DNA from: Odontesthes bonariensis
Taxonomy: Eukaryota > Chordata > Actinopteri > Atheriniformes > Atherinopsidae
Assembly: GCF_027942865.1 (NCBI RefSeq)
Contig: NC_134528.1
Location: 7,745,586-7,809,585, forward strand
DNA length: 64,000 nt
Reading direction: 5' to 3'
In this document: positions 26,590-36,769 of the stretch, piece by piece
Numbering within the stretch: position 1 is the stretch's first letter
Layout: each line of letters opens with the position of its first letter
Made by a program: the position numbers and the translations under genes
The notes under the pieces: generated by a model
Told to the model about the DNA's origin: nothing
The model's database searches: none
What the model saw: only the letters and a program-made list of their open reading frames with translations

Positions 26590-28647
26590 ATGTCAGTGAC
26601 TGAAGAAAATGGTACATCCACTGGTGAGAGTGATATCTCTGAAGAACCTCCAGCAATTGCAGGAAAGTCAGTTGGCGCACAAGAAGTAGTCTCTGGCTCT
26701 CGTGAAAGACAACTAACTGAAAAGGGCCAACAGATGCGTGAAGAACAGGCAAAAAAGCATGTAAAAGCATTCTTAAAGTCCTATGACTCCTGGAAGAGGA
26801 CAGCAAAAGAATGTAGAAAAAGTCTAAAGCAATTCTGTTCACAGGAGGATCTTGATCAAATGTATCAGTACATTCACAGTTGATATGATCATGTACATCA
26901 ATATTATGAGCCACTTCAGCGCAATTCAACTAACACTCCAGATATTGTGCAGAAAATGGATGCCTGTAGTACACTGACAACAGAAATATGTGATATTGTG
27001 AGTAAACGATTGGAAGTGGGCGTCGCCCGCGACACCTTTGAGCCAGAGGTTGAAAAGCAAAGAGTGAGAATGAGTTTAAACAGAGATGAACACAAATCTA
27101 TTTTTGGAGAAACAAACACTGAAACCGTCATCTCAGAAGGGCTGGAAGGATTAGAGAATGTGTCCATTGCCAACTCTAAGGCTTCTAGTAAACGAGCAGA
27201 GGCAGAAGCAGAGCTCGCAGCCAAACAAGAGCAAGCAAAGTCTATGGAAGACATACAAGCTCAACAGAGTAAACTGACGAAACTGGAAAGTGAATGGAAC
27301 CTTCATGAGTCACAGGTAATGGCAGAAATGAGGCAAAAGCAAGCTGAAGTTCAGTTGAAACTAGAGGAGGAGAAATCAAGGCTGAAAAAGATGCAAGTAG
27401 ATATGGATGTAAAGGTGGCTGCAGCTCGGGTTCGAACATATGAGAAGTTTGAAGGTGGAGTGGAAAATGAAGTAAGGGAGCACCATGAATTAGCCCCTCT
27501 TAAAGCTACCACAGTTATGAATTCAAATCGACCCACAGTGTTGCAATCACAGACAGCATCCCATAGTGAAGCAATTGCAAGTTCACTAAGCTTAAATCGC
27601 CTTCCTGTTCCTGAACCAGCTGTCTTCTCTGGTGATCTTCTGAAGTTTGTTGACTTTAAAATGTCTTTCCTAACTTTAATTGGTAGAAAATCTATTCCTG
27701 CCAGTGAAAAGATGCTTTATCTGAAAAGCTACCTTACAGGAGAGGCACGTAAAGCCGTGGAAGGGTTCTTCTACCGGAGCTCTGAAGATGCATATGAGGG
27801 TGCCTGGGCAGTTTTGGAGGACCGCTATGGCAACCCATTTGTTGTACAGAAAGCATTCAGAGACAAACTTATGAAATGGCCTAAGATTAATTCAAATGAT
27901 TCTTCTGCATTAAGAGAGTTTGCAGATTTCTTAAAAAGCTGTGCAGAAGCAATGCCTCATGTTAAAGGACTGGCCATACTGAATGACTGTGAGGAAAATC
28001 ATAAGCTCTTGAAAAAACTGCCAGATTGGATTGTACGGAAATGGAGTAGGATTGCTGTAGATGAACTTGATAAATCAGGAGAATATCCAGTTTTCAATCG
28101 CTTCACTGAGTTTGTGTTGAAAGAGTCTCGTATAGCCTGTAACCCCATAGCCTCTCCCCTCTTTCTAAATTCTAGAACCCCAGATGAGAAGCCATTTAAA
28201 AGAGCAAAGGCTCTGAGCACAAGTGCCCAATCCAAAGATCACACATTAAAGGTCTCAGAAAATGTGTCATTTCCTAGGCCTAGGGTACCTTGCCTCATCT
28301 GCAAAGAAGAATCGCATGGCATAGCCAAGTGTTCAGTCTTCGATGCCAAGCCCATGGGAGATAAAAAGACATTCATACATCAGAACCATCTTTGCTTTGG
28401 ATGTTTACGTAAAGGCCATATCACAAAAGACTGTAGAACAAAGCATATCTGTGGAGTGTGTGGCCGCCGCCATCCGACCTGTTTGCATGACGATGAGAGA
28501 GGAAGGAAATCAGGAGAAGTCACAATGAAAAGTTCATCTACAGAAGGACAAGTAACTCAGATCCATAAAGTCAACTCCCATGCTGTCATTAGAGAGGCAT
28601 CTGCTACTTCAAGTATCGTTCCTGTTTACCTGTCATCTGTAAATTAA
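26590..28647 (+). pseudogene. BEL/Pao gag region, broken by two stops
   Basis: This is the Gag part of what should be one Gag-Pol polyprotein. It packages element RNA into virus-like particles in the cytoplasm. The frame opens with ATG at 26590 and is cut by TGA at 26881-26883. It resumes in the same frame (next ATG 26947) and is cut again by TAA at 28645-28647. Visible parts are a charged, coiled-coil-like stretch (about 27160-27420, rich in Q, E and K) and a DUF1759-type Gag segment (about 27600-28140). Two CX2CX4HX4C zinc knuckles follow (28291-28332 and 28393-28434), then a third Cys/His cluster (CGVCGRRH) just after. No frameshift is present, so both breaks are point-type stops; the first, TGA, fits a CGA-to-TGA change. 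Confidence 0.9.
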
Positions 28648-28755
28648 CCTGAAAAAGAAATTCTCACATATGCTCTTCTTGATACACAGAGTGATTCAAC
28701 TTTTGTCCTGGAAGATCTTGCCAGAGAACTGAATGTAGCCACTCAACCACTGCAG

Positions 28756-31700
28756 TTGAAGCTCAGTACAATGACTGCTGTAGATACAGTTGTCCCCAGT
28801 CAAAGTGTAGTTGGCCTGCAAGTTAGAAGCTTCCATAACGACAATCATATTCTGTTACGGCAAGCATATACACGTGACTTCATTCCAGTTGACAAATCCA
28901 GTGTACCAATATCATCTACAGCTTTGCAATGGTCTCATCTCAAACATCTGGCACACGAGTTGCCATCACTTCAAGACTGTGATGTGGGCCTTCTAATAGG
29001 CTATGACTGTCCTTCAGCTCTAGCACCTCTAGAGGTCATTATTGGACATGAAAATGAGCCTTTCGCACAAAAGAGTGAGCTGGGATGGAGCATCATAGGT
29101 GCAGCAAATCCACATCTGGACAGACAAGGAAACCAGAGGTTCGTGCACAGAGTTGCAGTGAAGGAGATTGCCATGCCAACTGCTGCAGACATCCTAAGAG
29201 TTTTAGAGTCAGACTTCAGTGAGAGAAATTCAGGGTGTAAGCTTATCTCCCAAGATGATGTGCGCTTTATTCATCTCCTTAGTGAAACCATCCGACAGAG
29301 ACCAGATGGTCATTTAGAGATGCCTCTCCCGTTCAAGGGCCAAAGTCCCCCACTACTGCCAAATAATAAAAAACTGGCCACAATTCGGCTTCAGCATTTG
29401 AAAAGAAAGCTAAAAGCCAATCGGCAGTTCCATGATCATTACAAAGCCTTTATGGGGGATGTGATCAGCACTGGTGATGCAGAGCCAGTTCCAGAGACAG
29501 CAGTTGAGGGGGTCTGTTGGTTCATACCTCATCATGGCATATACCACCCAAAGAAACCTGACAAGTTGAGGGTGGTCTTTGACTGTTCAGCGAAGTTTCA
29601 TGGTATCTCTCTCAATGACACCTTACTGACTGGCCCTGATCTCATTAACTCTCTGGTGGGAGTTCTCTGCCGTTTCAGAAAGGAAGCAGTAGCCATCATC
29701 TGCGATATTGAAAAAATGTTCCACCAATTCCTTGTCACACCTGAGAACCGCAGTTATTTGAGGTTTCTATGGTGGGAGCATGGAGACCTTGAACATGAGC
29801 CCAAAGAATATCAAATGGCTGTTCACCTTTTTGGCGCTGCATCTTCCCCAGGTTGTGCCAACTTTGGCTTGAAGTACTTGGCTCAACAGTATGAGTCTGA
29901 CTATCCCTCTGCAGCTGCCTTTGTTGCAAACAGTTTTTATGTTGACGATGGGCTTTTGACTGTTCCCTCAATCAAAGAAGCCTCTGAATTGATCCTTGAA
30001 GCCCAGCAGTTGTGCAAAAAAGGGGGCCTAAGGCTCCACAAATTCAACTCAAATGAGAGAGAAGTTCTCAGCTGTGTGGATCCATCCGAGAGAGCATCAG
30101 GTGTACAATGCCTGGACCTCAATCGAGACTTAGTGGAACATGCTCTCGGCCTACAGTGGTCAGTTGAAAGCGACCACTTCAGTTTCCATTTAAATGTGAA
30201 AGACAAGCCTGACACCCGTCGTGGCATCCTGTCTGTGGTGGCCTCCTTGTATGACCCACTGGGGTTTGTAGCCCCATTTGTCCTGAGTGGAAAGTGCATT
30301 CTCCAGGAGCTGTGTCGCAGAAATGTCCAATGGGATGATCCACTTCCTGATGACTTGCGTCCACGGTGGGAGGAGTGGAAAACTGGCCTTGAAGGGCTGA
30401 AAGAAGTCTCAATCTCCAGATGTTACTATCCACCACACTTTGGCAACATTGTGAGTGTAGAATTGCACCACTTTTCAGATGCGAGTAGTGCAGGATATGG
30501 TGCATGCTCTTACCTTCGATACAAAAATGACCACAACAAAGTCCACTGTAGCCTTGTCATGGCTAAGGCTAGGGTCGCTCCATCAAAGGTCACAACTATT
30601 CCCCGTTTGGAACTTTCAGCTGCTGTGCTTGCAGCTCGATTGAGTGTCTTCCTGAAATCAGAACTGAACATGAACATTGACGGTGAATTTTTCTGCACAG
30701 ATTCTAAAGTCACTCTGGCATACATCAACAATGAGGCACGCAGGTTTCATGTGTTTGTAGCAAATCGTGTCCAGTCAATAAGAGAGAATACTAACCCCAG
30801 CCAATGGCATTATGTTGACACTGCAGAAAATCCAGCCGATCATGCCTCTAGGGGGCTTAGAGCTTCAGAGATTCAATCATCCAACTGGCTATCTGGTCCT
30901 GAGTTCCTGAGGAAAAAAGATTTGCAACTTGAACCCTGTGCACCAAATAACCTCTTGGTTGGAGACCCTGAGGTGAAAGCAGTCCAAGTGTTTACGTCAA
31001 GCACAAGCAAATGCACAGACATGCTTGACCGCCTGTCTAGATTCTCATCCTGGACAACACTCCTCAAAGTAGTGGCAAGAATTAAAAGACTTGCCTCTAA
31101 ACAAAGGTGTCTCACAGACATTGTGACTGTCAAAGAACGTGAAAATGCGGCCAAAATCTTGATAAGCCTTGTCCAAAAGCAGTCATTCAGCAAAGAGATT
31201 AAAACACTTGAAATGGGAAACAGTCTTCCAAGTTCCAGTCCTCTCTTCCGTCTCGATCCAATCTTGAGTGAGGGCATACTCCGTGTTGGCGGAAGATTGA
31301 AAGATGCATCTCTCAGTGAAGAGTTCCGTCACCCCATCATCTTGCCCAATAAGGGTCACATTACACAACTCATTCTGTCACACTACCACTCTCAAATATG
31401 CCATCAGGGTAGAAGTCAAACTCAAATGGAGCTCAGAGCAAATGGATTCTGGAGCCTTGGCTGCAGCACACTGGTCTCTAAGTTCATTTACAAGTGTGTG
31501 CAGTGCCAGAAGCTGAGGCGTTCAGTTGAAGAACAGCGAATGGCTGAGCTGCCCAAAGAACGTGTTGAAGAGTCTGCTCCATTCACAAACTGTGGTATGG
31601 ATTGCTTTGGCCCATTTATCATTAAGAGAAATCGCAAGGAGCATAAGAGGTACGGCTTGATACTCACCTGTCTTTACTCTCGAGCTGTGCACATTGAGAT

Positions 31701-32526
31701 GTTGGAAGACTTGTCCACCGATTCATTTATCAATGCGCTTAGGTGTTTCATCAGTCTAAGAGGTGCTTTGTGTCAACTCCACTGTGACCAGGGCAGAAAT
31801 TGTGTAGGTGCCAAGAATGAATTAAAAGAAGCACTCAAACAATGTGTCAACCAGGCCCTGGAAAACTTCCTGGCTGACAAGCAGTGTGAGTTTGTGTTCA
31901 ATGCCCCCTCAGCAAGCCATGCTGGTGGTGTTTGGGAGCGTCAAATACGCACCATACGCAATGTCCTGAATTATACATTGGCCCAAAGTGTAGGTAGACT
32001 TGATGATGCCTCTTTGAGAACACTGTTTTATGAAGCCATGGCTATTGTCAACAGCCGCCCTCTCAGCACAGATATAATAAATGACCCCAACTCTCTTGAG
32101 CCTTTAACACCCAACCATCTCATTCTAATGAAATCAAAGTTGGCTCTCCCACCTCCTGGGAAATTTGTGAAAGAGGATGTATATGGCACCAAAAGATGGC
32201 GCAGGATTCAGTATCTGATTGAGCAGTTCTGGAGCCGATGGAAAGGAGAATATCTGTCCAACATCTCGATGCGGCAGAAGTGGCATGTCCCCCGACGCAA
32301 TGTCCAAGTGAATGATGTGGTCATCATCAAAGAAGAAATCCTCCCAAGGAACCAGTGGCAGTTGGGACGAGTGGTTGAGACAACTGTGGATAGTGATGGC
32401 TTGGTGCGAAGAGTCAAAGTGCAAGTGGGGTCCCAGAAATCACTCAAAACTAATTCCCCATCTAAACCCTCGATCATAGAAAGACCAATACAAAAGCTGG
32501 TTCTGCTTCTTGAGAGTGAAGAGTAA
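28756..32526 (+). CDS. BEL/Pao pol: reverse transcriptase, RNase H, integrase
   Basis: An open frame of 1256 codons encodes most of Pol. The true domain begins upstream in the same frame: the aspartic protease active site DTQS is at 28681-28692, after the TAA at 28645, so the Met at 28756 is internal. Reverse transcriptase follows, with the YVDD catalytic box at 29938-29949. RNase H starts near FSDASSAGYG (about 30475). The integrase has a His/Cys zinc region (HYHSQICHQG then CVQC, 31380-31510). It also has acidic catalytic positions in MDCFG (about 31600), CDQG (about 31783) and GGVWE (about 31930). A DUF5641-like carboxyl end reaches 32526. The enzyme set copies element RNA into DNA and inserts it. 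The frame has no internal break, but without the upstream stop being bypassed no normal Gag-Pol is made. Confidence 0.93.
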   Translation: MKLSTMTAVDTVVPSQSVVGLQVRSFHNDNHILLRQAYTRDFIPVDKSSVPISSTALQWSHLKHLAHELPSLQDCDVGLLIGYDCPSALAPLEVIIGHENEPFAQKSELGWSIIGAANPHLDRQGNQRFVHRVAVKEIAMPTAADILRVLESDFSERNSGCKLISQDDVRFIHLLSETIRQRPDGHLEMPLPFKGQSPPLLPNNKKLATIRLQHLKRKLKANRQFHDHYKAFMGDVISTGDAEPVPETAVEGVCWFIPHHGIYHPKKPDKLRVVFDCSAKFHGISLNDTLLTGPDLINSLVGVLCRFRKEAVAIICDIEKMFHQFLVTPENRSYLRFLWWEHGDLEHEPKEYQMAVHLFGAASSPGCANFGLKYLAQQYESDYPSAAAFVANSFYVDDGLLTVPSIKEASELILEAQQLCKKGGLRLHKFNSNEREVLSCVDPSERASGVQCLDLNRDLVEHALGLQWSVESDHFSFHLNVKDKPDTRRGILSVVASLYDPLGFVAPFVLSGKCILQELCRRNVQWDDPLPDDLRPRWEEWKTGLEGLKEVSISRCYYPPHFGNIVSVELHHFSDASSAGYGACSYLRYKNDHNKVHCSLVMAKARVAPSKVTTIPRLELSAAVLAARLSVFLKSELNMNIDGEFFCTDSKVTLAYINNEARRFHVFVANRVQSIRENTNPSQWHYVDTAENPADHASRGLRASEIQSSNWLSGPEFLRKKDLQLEPCAPNNLLVGDPEVKAVQVFTSSTSKCTDMLDRLSRFSSWTTLLKVVARIKRLASKQRCLTDIVTVKERENAAKILISLVQKQSFSKEIKTLEMGNSLPSSSPLFRLDPILSEGILRVGGRLKDASLSEEFRHPIILPNKGHITQLILSHYHSQICHQGRSQTQMELRANGFWSLGCSTLVSKFIYKCVQCQKLRRSVEEQRMAELPKERVEESAPFTNCGMDCFGPFIIKRNRKEHKRYGLILTCLYSRAVHIEMLEDLSTDSFINALRCFISLRGALCQLHCDQGRNCVGAKNELKEALKQCVNQALENFLADKQCEFVFNAPSASHAGGVWERQIRTIRNVLNYTLAQSVGRLDDASLRTLFYEAMAIVNSRPLSTDIINDPNSLEPLTPNHLILMKSKLALPPPGKFVKEDVYGTKRWRRIQYLIEQFWSRWKGEYLSNISMRQKWHVPRRNVQVNDVVIIKEEILPRNQWQLGRVVETTVDSDGLVRRVKVQVGSQKSLKTNSPSKPSIIERPIQKLVLLLESEE

Positions 32527-32686
32527 CAAAAGAGTGCACACACACATACACACACTGAAACTTGCATATTTCATTACATTAACATATTTTATGTTTATTT
32601 GTACACTTTGGGGGTGGTGACTGGTCCATAGAAGAATCATGGGGAATCATGTATGGTTCGTGGCAACATGACATGATTGGTGGGAG

Positions 32687-33420
32687 TGTAAAGGACCACA
32701 CTAGTCCTTGTATGTGTTTGTTTGTCTGTCTGAGTAAAACTACCTAAATGTGTTTGTTTACATTCCATATTTTTCTACAAATATAACGCTTAATCAAAAT
32801 ATTTCTATTTTTGTATGCGCTTTAAAATGACTGGTGTGTGAAGTTATGAGTGAATCTTGAATGGATTTTGGAGATTGAATTTTGTCCTTTGCCTGACACC
32901 GTAGCTCCACAAGAGGGAGATCTGTAAAGGTAGCCAAACAGGTGTAGGTAACGAGGGAGCTCCTTTGCTTTGTTTGAGCCTGAGCCACAAAGTTTGATCT
33001 CCAGGCTCCAGCTTAACTTCCTTCATTTGCACACACAAAAAGGGACTTTTGACGCCTGTTTTAAACAACGGAAGAAAAGATTATTAAGCATCCTTGGTGA
33101 GCGCAGTGAGGTACGTTTGTTTGCTTTCATTGAAACATTGTATCTGTATGTAACTTTGTATCAGTGTGTATGTATTTGACTAGGCCTAAATGACTTTTGA
33201 GTAAATTAATGCCTTTGATGTTTTTAATATTAATAAACAAAATATGACAGTTGTACTGTGAAGACTGTATGGTGATTTGGTGTTTTGTTTGTATTGTTTA
33301 TATACCCCAACACACAGTTTTCACGGTGCTAAGGTGAACCTGATGATTCTGCTGCAACAAAAATAAAAGACACCTTGAGCATCTGTCGAGACTCTCTTTT
33401 GGAATCCAAGGGTTGCTACA
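32687..33420 (+). repeat. 3' LTR of the BEL/Pao element, full length
   Basis: This 734-base LTR starts TGTAAAGG after a purine tract and ends GGGTTGCTACA, giving TGTA/TACA terminal inverted repeats. Polyadenylation-type hexamers AATAAA lie near 33232-33237 and 33362-33367. The first 457 bases match the 5' LTR; the remaining 277 do not occur at the 5' end. Confidence 0.9.
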
Positions 33421-33425
33421 TACTG
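33421..33425. repeat. Target-site duplication (right), TACTG
   Basis: Exact copy of the five bases before the 5' LTR (25834-25838), immediately after the terminal CA of the 3' LTR. Confidence 0.85.
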
Positions 33426-33521
33426 AATAGTTATCTAACACGGGACTAAATCCCATTGTTTTTGACCAGTGTTGACATTTATTTTATTTTACAATTTCCA
33501 TTACAAATATTCATTTTTCTG

Positions 33522-33641
33522 CTCATCAGACAAAACGTTAAAACCACTTACAAGTTAAGTGAGTGAAGCTGCTGAAGCTGATCTTGTTAAAATGCAATGT
33601 TCTGTAGGGAAACCCTGCATCCTAGCATTGACACGGATGGT
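33522..33641 (+). mobile_element. Tc1/mariner-like remnant, left part
   Basis: The segment starts with a terminal-repeat-like CATCAGACAAAACGTTAAAACC. After the first 70 or so bases it jumps to a transposase-derived stretch (GTAGGGAAACCCTGCATCC, then GACACGGATGGTACT). This looks like a Tc1-like element whose middle was deleted before it was split. The matching right part resumes at about 34090, after the LINE. The assignment rests on remembered similarity to fish Tc1-like copies, without a search. Confidence 0.6.
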
Positions 33642-34089
33642 ACTAACAGTTTAGGGCCAAAATACATCTCTGATATGTTCAGAGAATATAAACCCAGCAG
33701 AGCTCTGAGATCCAAGGCCTCAGGTCAGCTGGTCCAGTCCAGAGTCCAGACTAAACATGGAGAAGCAGCATTTAGCTGTTATGCTGCAAACAAGTGGAAC
33801 AAACTGCCAGTGGAGATTAAACTTTCACCAAATGGAGACATTTTTAAATCCAGGTTAAAAACATTTCTTTTCTCATGCATGAAATCTGCACAATATCTTT
33901 TAATTTATCTTGACTGTTACTTGTTTTCAAATTCATTTAAATGATTTTATTTGTTTCTCTTTATATTCTTTTATGTATTTTAATGCTTCTTCCAATCCCT
34001 GCTGCAATGCTTTTATTTTATGTAAAGCACTTTGAACTGTTTGTACATGAAATGTGCTATACAAATAAATTTGATTTGATTTGATTTTG
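33642..34089 (+). mobile_element. 5'-truncated LINE (L2/CR1/Rex1-like) 3' end
   Basis: The first part encodes the carboxyl tail of a non-LTR reverse transcriptase: YISDMF, then SRALRSKASGQL, then a WNKLP box, ending at the stop at 33942-33944. A 3' UTR follows with the typical TGTAAAGCACTTTGAACTG and GTGCTATACAAATAAA. It ends in a TTGAT(TTGAT)n-type short tandem tail near 34070-34089. The 5' truncation and short-repeat tail are the normal outcome of target-primed reverse transcription. It sits inside Tc1-like sequence. The exact clade is uncertain. Confidence 0.78.
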
Positions 34090-34330
34090 ATACTTTATCA
34101 CCTACCACCTGCCTAAACAATTTTGCAGATCAGTTACACCCCCCCCATATGGCATCAACCCTCCCATACAATAGCAGCCTCCCCCAGCAGGACAGCAGTG
34201 GGTCCTGCAAAAACCACTTTGGAAAGGCTCAGAGAGACTCACAAAGAGTCTGAGGTGTTCATCAAGCCTCCGAACCCAGATACTAATCTGATCCCCACCC
34301 ACAACCCACAGGAATGATTTGGAATCGTGA
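34090..34330 (+). mobile_element. Tc1/mariner-like remnant, right part
   Basis: Sequence after the LINE tail resumes Tc1-transposase-like order: ATCACCTACCACCTGCC, then TGCAGATCAGTTACACC, then CAGCAGGACAGCAGTG, then CACAAAGAGTCTGAGGTGTT, then CCCAGATACTAATCTG. Indels have destroyed the frame. No right-hand terminal inverted repeat is visible, so the element is truncated here too. Confidence 0.55.
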
Positions 34331-36026
34331 AAACAAAATCCTCAGTGGCTTCATATTTCTCAAAAAATGCAATAATTTTTGTAAATCCCTGCTGGGTTTT
34401 TTTTTTTAATCCTTTGAAAGAATTCACTGCTGAGAATCATCCAGATGTACATTTTTTGTATTTAGATGGCAAGTTAGTTATTAATAAAGCACCTTGACCA
34501 CTTAGAAGTGTGTAACACTGAATAGTTTCTAAGCTTAGTCCCATTCAAAGGTTTATGTGAGAAAGCTGTTGTTTAATCAAAGCTGATTTTGACAGACAAT
34601 GCTGTGCTGTTAAGAGGGCCAACATTTTTACCCAGGGAATTACCAAATAATTCAATTCTAGATTTGGATCACCAACCCTAACAAGCTGATGCTCCAAGAC
34701 AGTCTGATCCCACAGTTTCAATCCACTCTGTTCCCAATTTGAAATAGCTTGCAAATGCAGAGACAGATGTGAAAACATACTCTCTCGAACAATGGAAAAA
34801 CCACATAAATCTTCAGTTTTCCAAGAAAGTGGCAGTGTTCAACAGTGAGTTAGAATGATAGATTTTTCCAAACAAAAGCCCCAAAAAACTATTTTCTAAC
34901 ATACTTGACCAAAGAGAGATCATTCAATGTTTACCTCTCAGCTGGTGGCTGCCGATAAGCAAGTGATAGATCACAGTGAGACACACTGAAGTATATTAAC
35001 TCTGGCTCTTTCATGTATTTTCTCCTGAGTTCTGTTTGTACATCAAAGGGTCAGCATTAAATTTACATACAAAATCTCCATGACACCACGTATGACAGCC
35101 AAATCGGAATTTACTTACCCTGGCATATGAAGAAAATCATTTAAAAGTAAAGATTGCTTTGAAGTACGCCGTGACAAACAGGAGAAAGTACAAACTGACA
35201 TAGCTAATAGTTAGTCGGGGCACATAAAGTAACTGATCATCTTCATCTTTTGGTGGCAGGTTAATCTCCTCATCTCTCCAGCAGCTTCAGGTCTGGACGG
35301 TCCCAGATGACGTGAAGCACAGCTGGAAACAAGCTCTCCTTTCCCTTTATGACTCCAAAATGTGTTCCTCAGCATCATACCAGATACTGACACGAGCACA
35401 TTATCAATTCAGTCGTGACAGTGATGTAAACAAAGGCAGCTGAATAAGCGTGTCTTCCTATTGTCATTGTAAGGAAATACATTAGACAATCATTTAATTG
35501 GCATTCACTTTCAACCTCTGAATTTCTGCTCCTGTTGTTTGTTTATGCTGCTCAAGGAGACATGTTACCATGGCGCCTATCTGCATTTTTCTTTTAGTGC
35601 TTTATCATGTGGCCATTCTGCACTTTGTGGGTCTGCAGACATAATTTCCTTTTAGGCAGTCAATTATATGGTTGGCTTTGCTCTCAGCTTCACTCAGAGT
35701 TGTTGCCTTCCAAAGTGATTATGATTTTGTTTGTAAGCCGACTGTCTCTGAAGGAACTGAGCAGTTGGAAAGTTTGTGCTTATGCCATTTTTCCATCATA
35801 AGGTACAGTTCAACATGGTTCTTTTAGTACCAGACACTTTTATATGTTTAATTTTCCTCAGCAGACAATCTATTCATTGTGACTGGGATCAGCTGGCTGT
35901 CGTAGCAGCGGCATGAGATGATGCTGTGACAGACAAAACAAATCTTTTGTGTAACGTGGCTGTTGCAATCTTGTGTATGTCTGTATTCTTCTGTATTCTT
36001 GGAGTTTTGCAATCCTTGCTCACAGA
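34331..36026. other. No gene seen
   Basis: Unique-looking AT-rich sequence with no supportable exon. A short tandem duplication of TCTGTATTCT lies near 35978-35999. Confidence 0.55.
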
Positions 36027-36190
36027 CAGTGTTGTATAGTAACAAAGTAAAAATACTTCACTACTGTACTTAAGTATATTTTGGAATACTTTGTACTTTC
36101 CTCGAGTTTAAAATTTTTGGACAACTTTCACTTTTACTTCACTATATTTCCGAACTTAATTGCATACTTTTACTCCAATACATTTTCATT
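36027..36190. repeat. Dispersed fish DNA-transposon-type repeat end
   Basis: The run CAGTGTTGTATAGTAAC, then AAAAATACTTCACTACTG, TACTTAAGTATATTTTGG and CAACTTTCACTTTTACTTC matches the well-known end of a very common hAT-type non-autonomous repeat of fish. The opposite end was not found in the window, so this is a fragment. It is followed by a GA microsatellite at 36213-36240. Confidence 0.6.
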
Positions 36191-36769
36191 GTTTGGTTTA
36201 GTTACTCATTGCAAAAAAAAGAGAGAGAGAGAGAGAGAAAAAAAACGCAACAGTGTTTTGACCCCATGCATGTTATGCCTGTCCAAAGACGTGGAAATTC
36301 TATCTTACAGAAACTCCCCTTTTTTAGGTTTTAAGGTAGTTTTACAAAAAAGGTCTTTCTCTATACTGGTTCCATATGAGGGCTGAAATGTCTCTCCCTT
36401 AGCCTGTAGCCAGGTCAACGAGTCTCATTCCTGGTAAAATAAGGGTAATTTATAATAACAATAAGGAAGAAATTCATTAGCGCTACTGTCAATACAGTAG
36501 AGTGAATAAATGCTGTATTATTTCTAAGCAGCTTGTATCATACCATTTTATGTCAGCGTTATTGCAATTGCAGCATGTTTTTCATAAAAATCAGCACTTT
36601 TTTGCAGTCAGTGTATGTATACTTCTACTGTTTGTTTATTCAATTTAACTGTGACTATGGTGATGGTTCAAGTTGTGACCGACATGCACTGGCCTTATTT
36701 AGTCCTTCCCACTATCAAGTCAAAAATATGGTTGAAGCATAAAATGACTGATTTGACTGAAGAATTCTT

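Larger units (their letters stand above)
25839..33420 (+). mobile_element. BEL/Pao LTR retrotransposon, nearly complete
   Basis: A 7582-base element begins TGTA and ends TACA, with TACTG on both sides. In order it has a shortened 5' LTR (25839-26291), a leader (26292-26589), and one long gag-pol frame (26590-32526) broken by two stops. A 3' non-coding segment then ends in a purine-rich tract (GGTGGGAG, 32679-32686) just before the 3' LTR (32687-33420). Pol order is protease, reverse transcriptase, RNase H, integrase. That order plus a DUF1759-type Gag and a C-terminal DUF5641-like segment marks BEL/Pao rather than Gypsy or Copia. The LTR parts that can be compared differ by three substitutions and one 4-base indel, so the insertion is recent. 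I see no primer-binding site, which was probably lost with the missing end of the 5' LTR. Confidence 0.95.
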
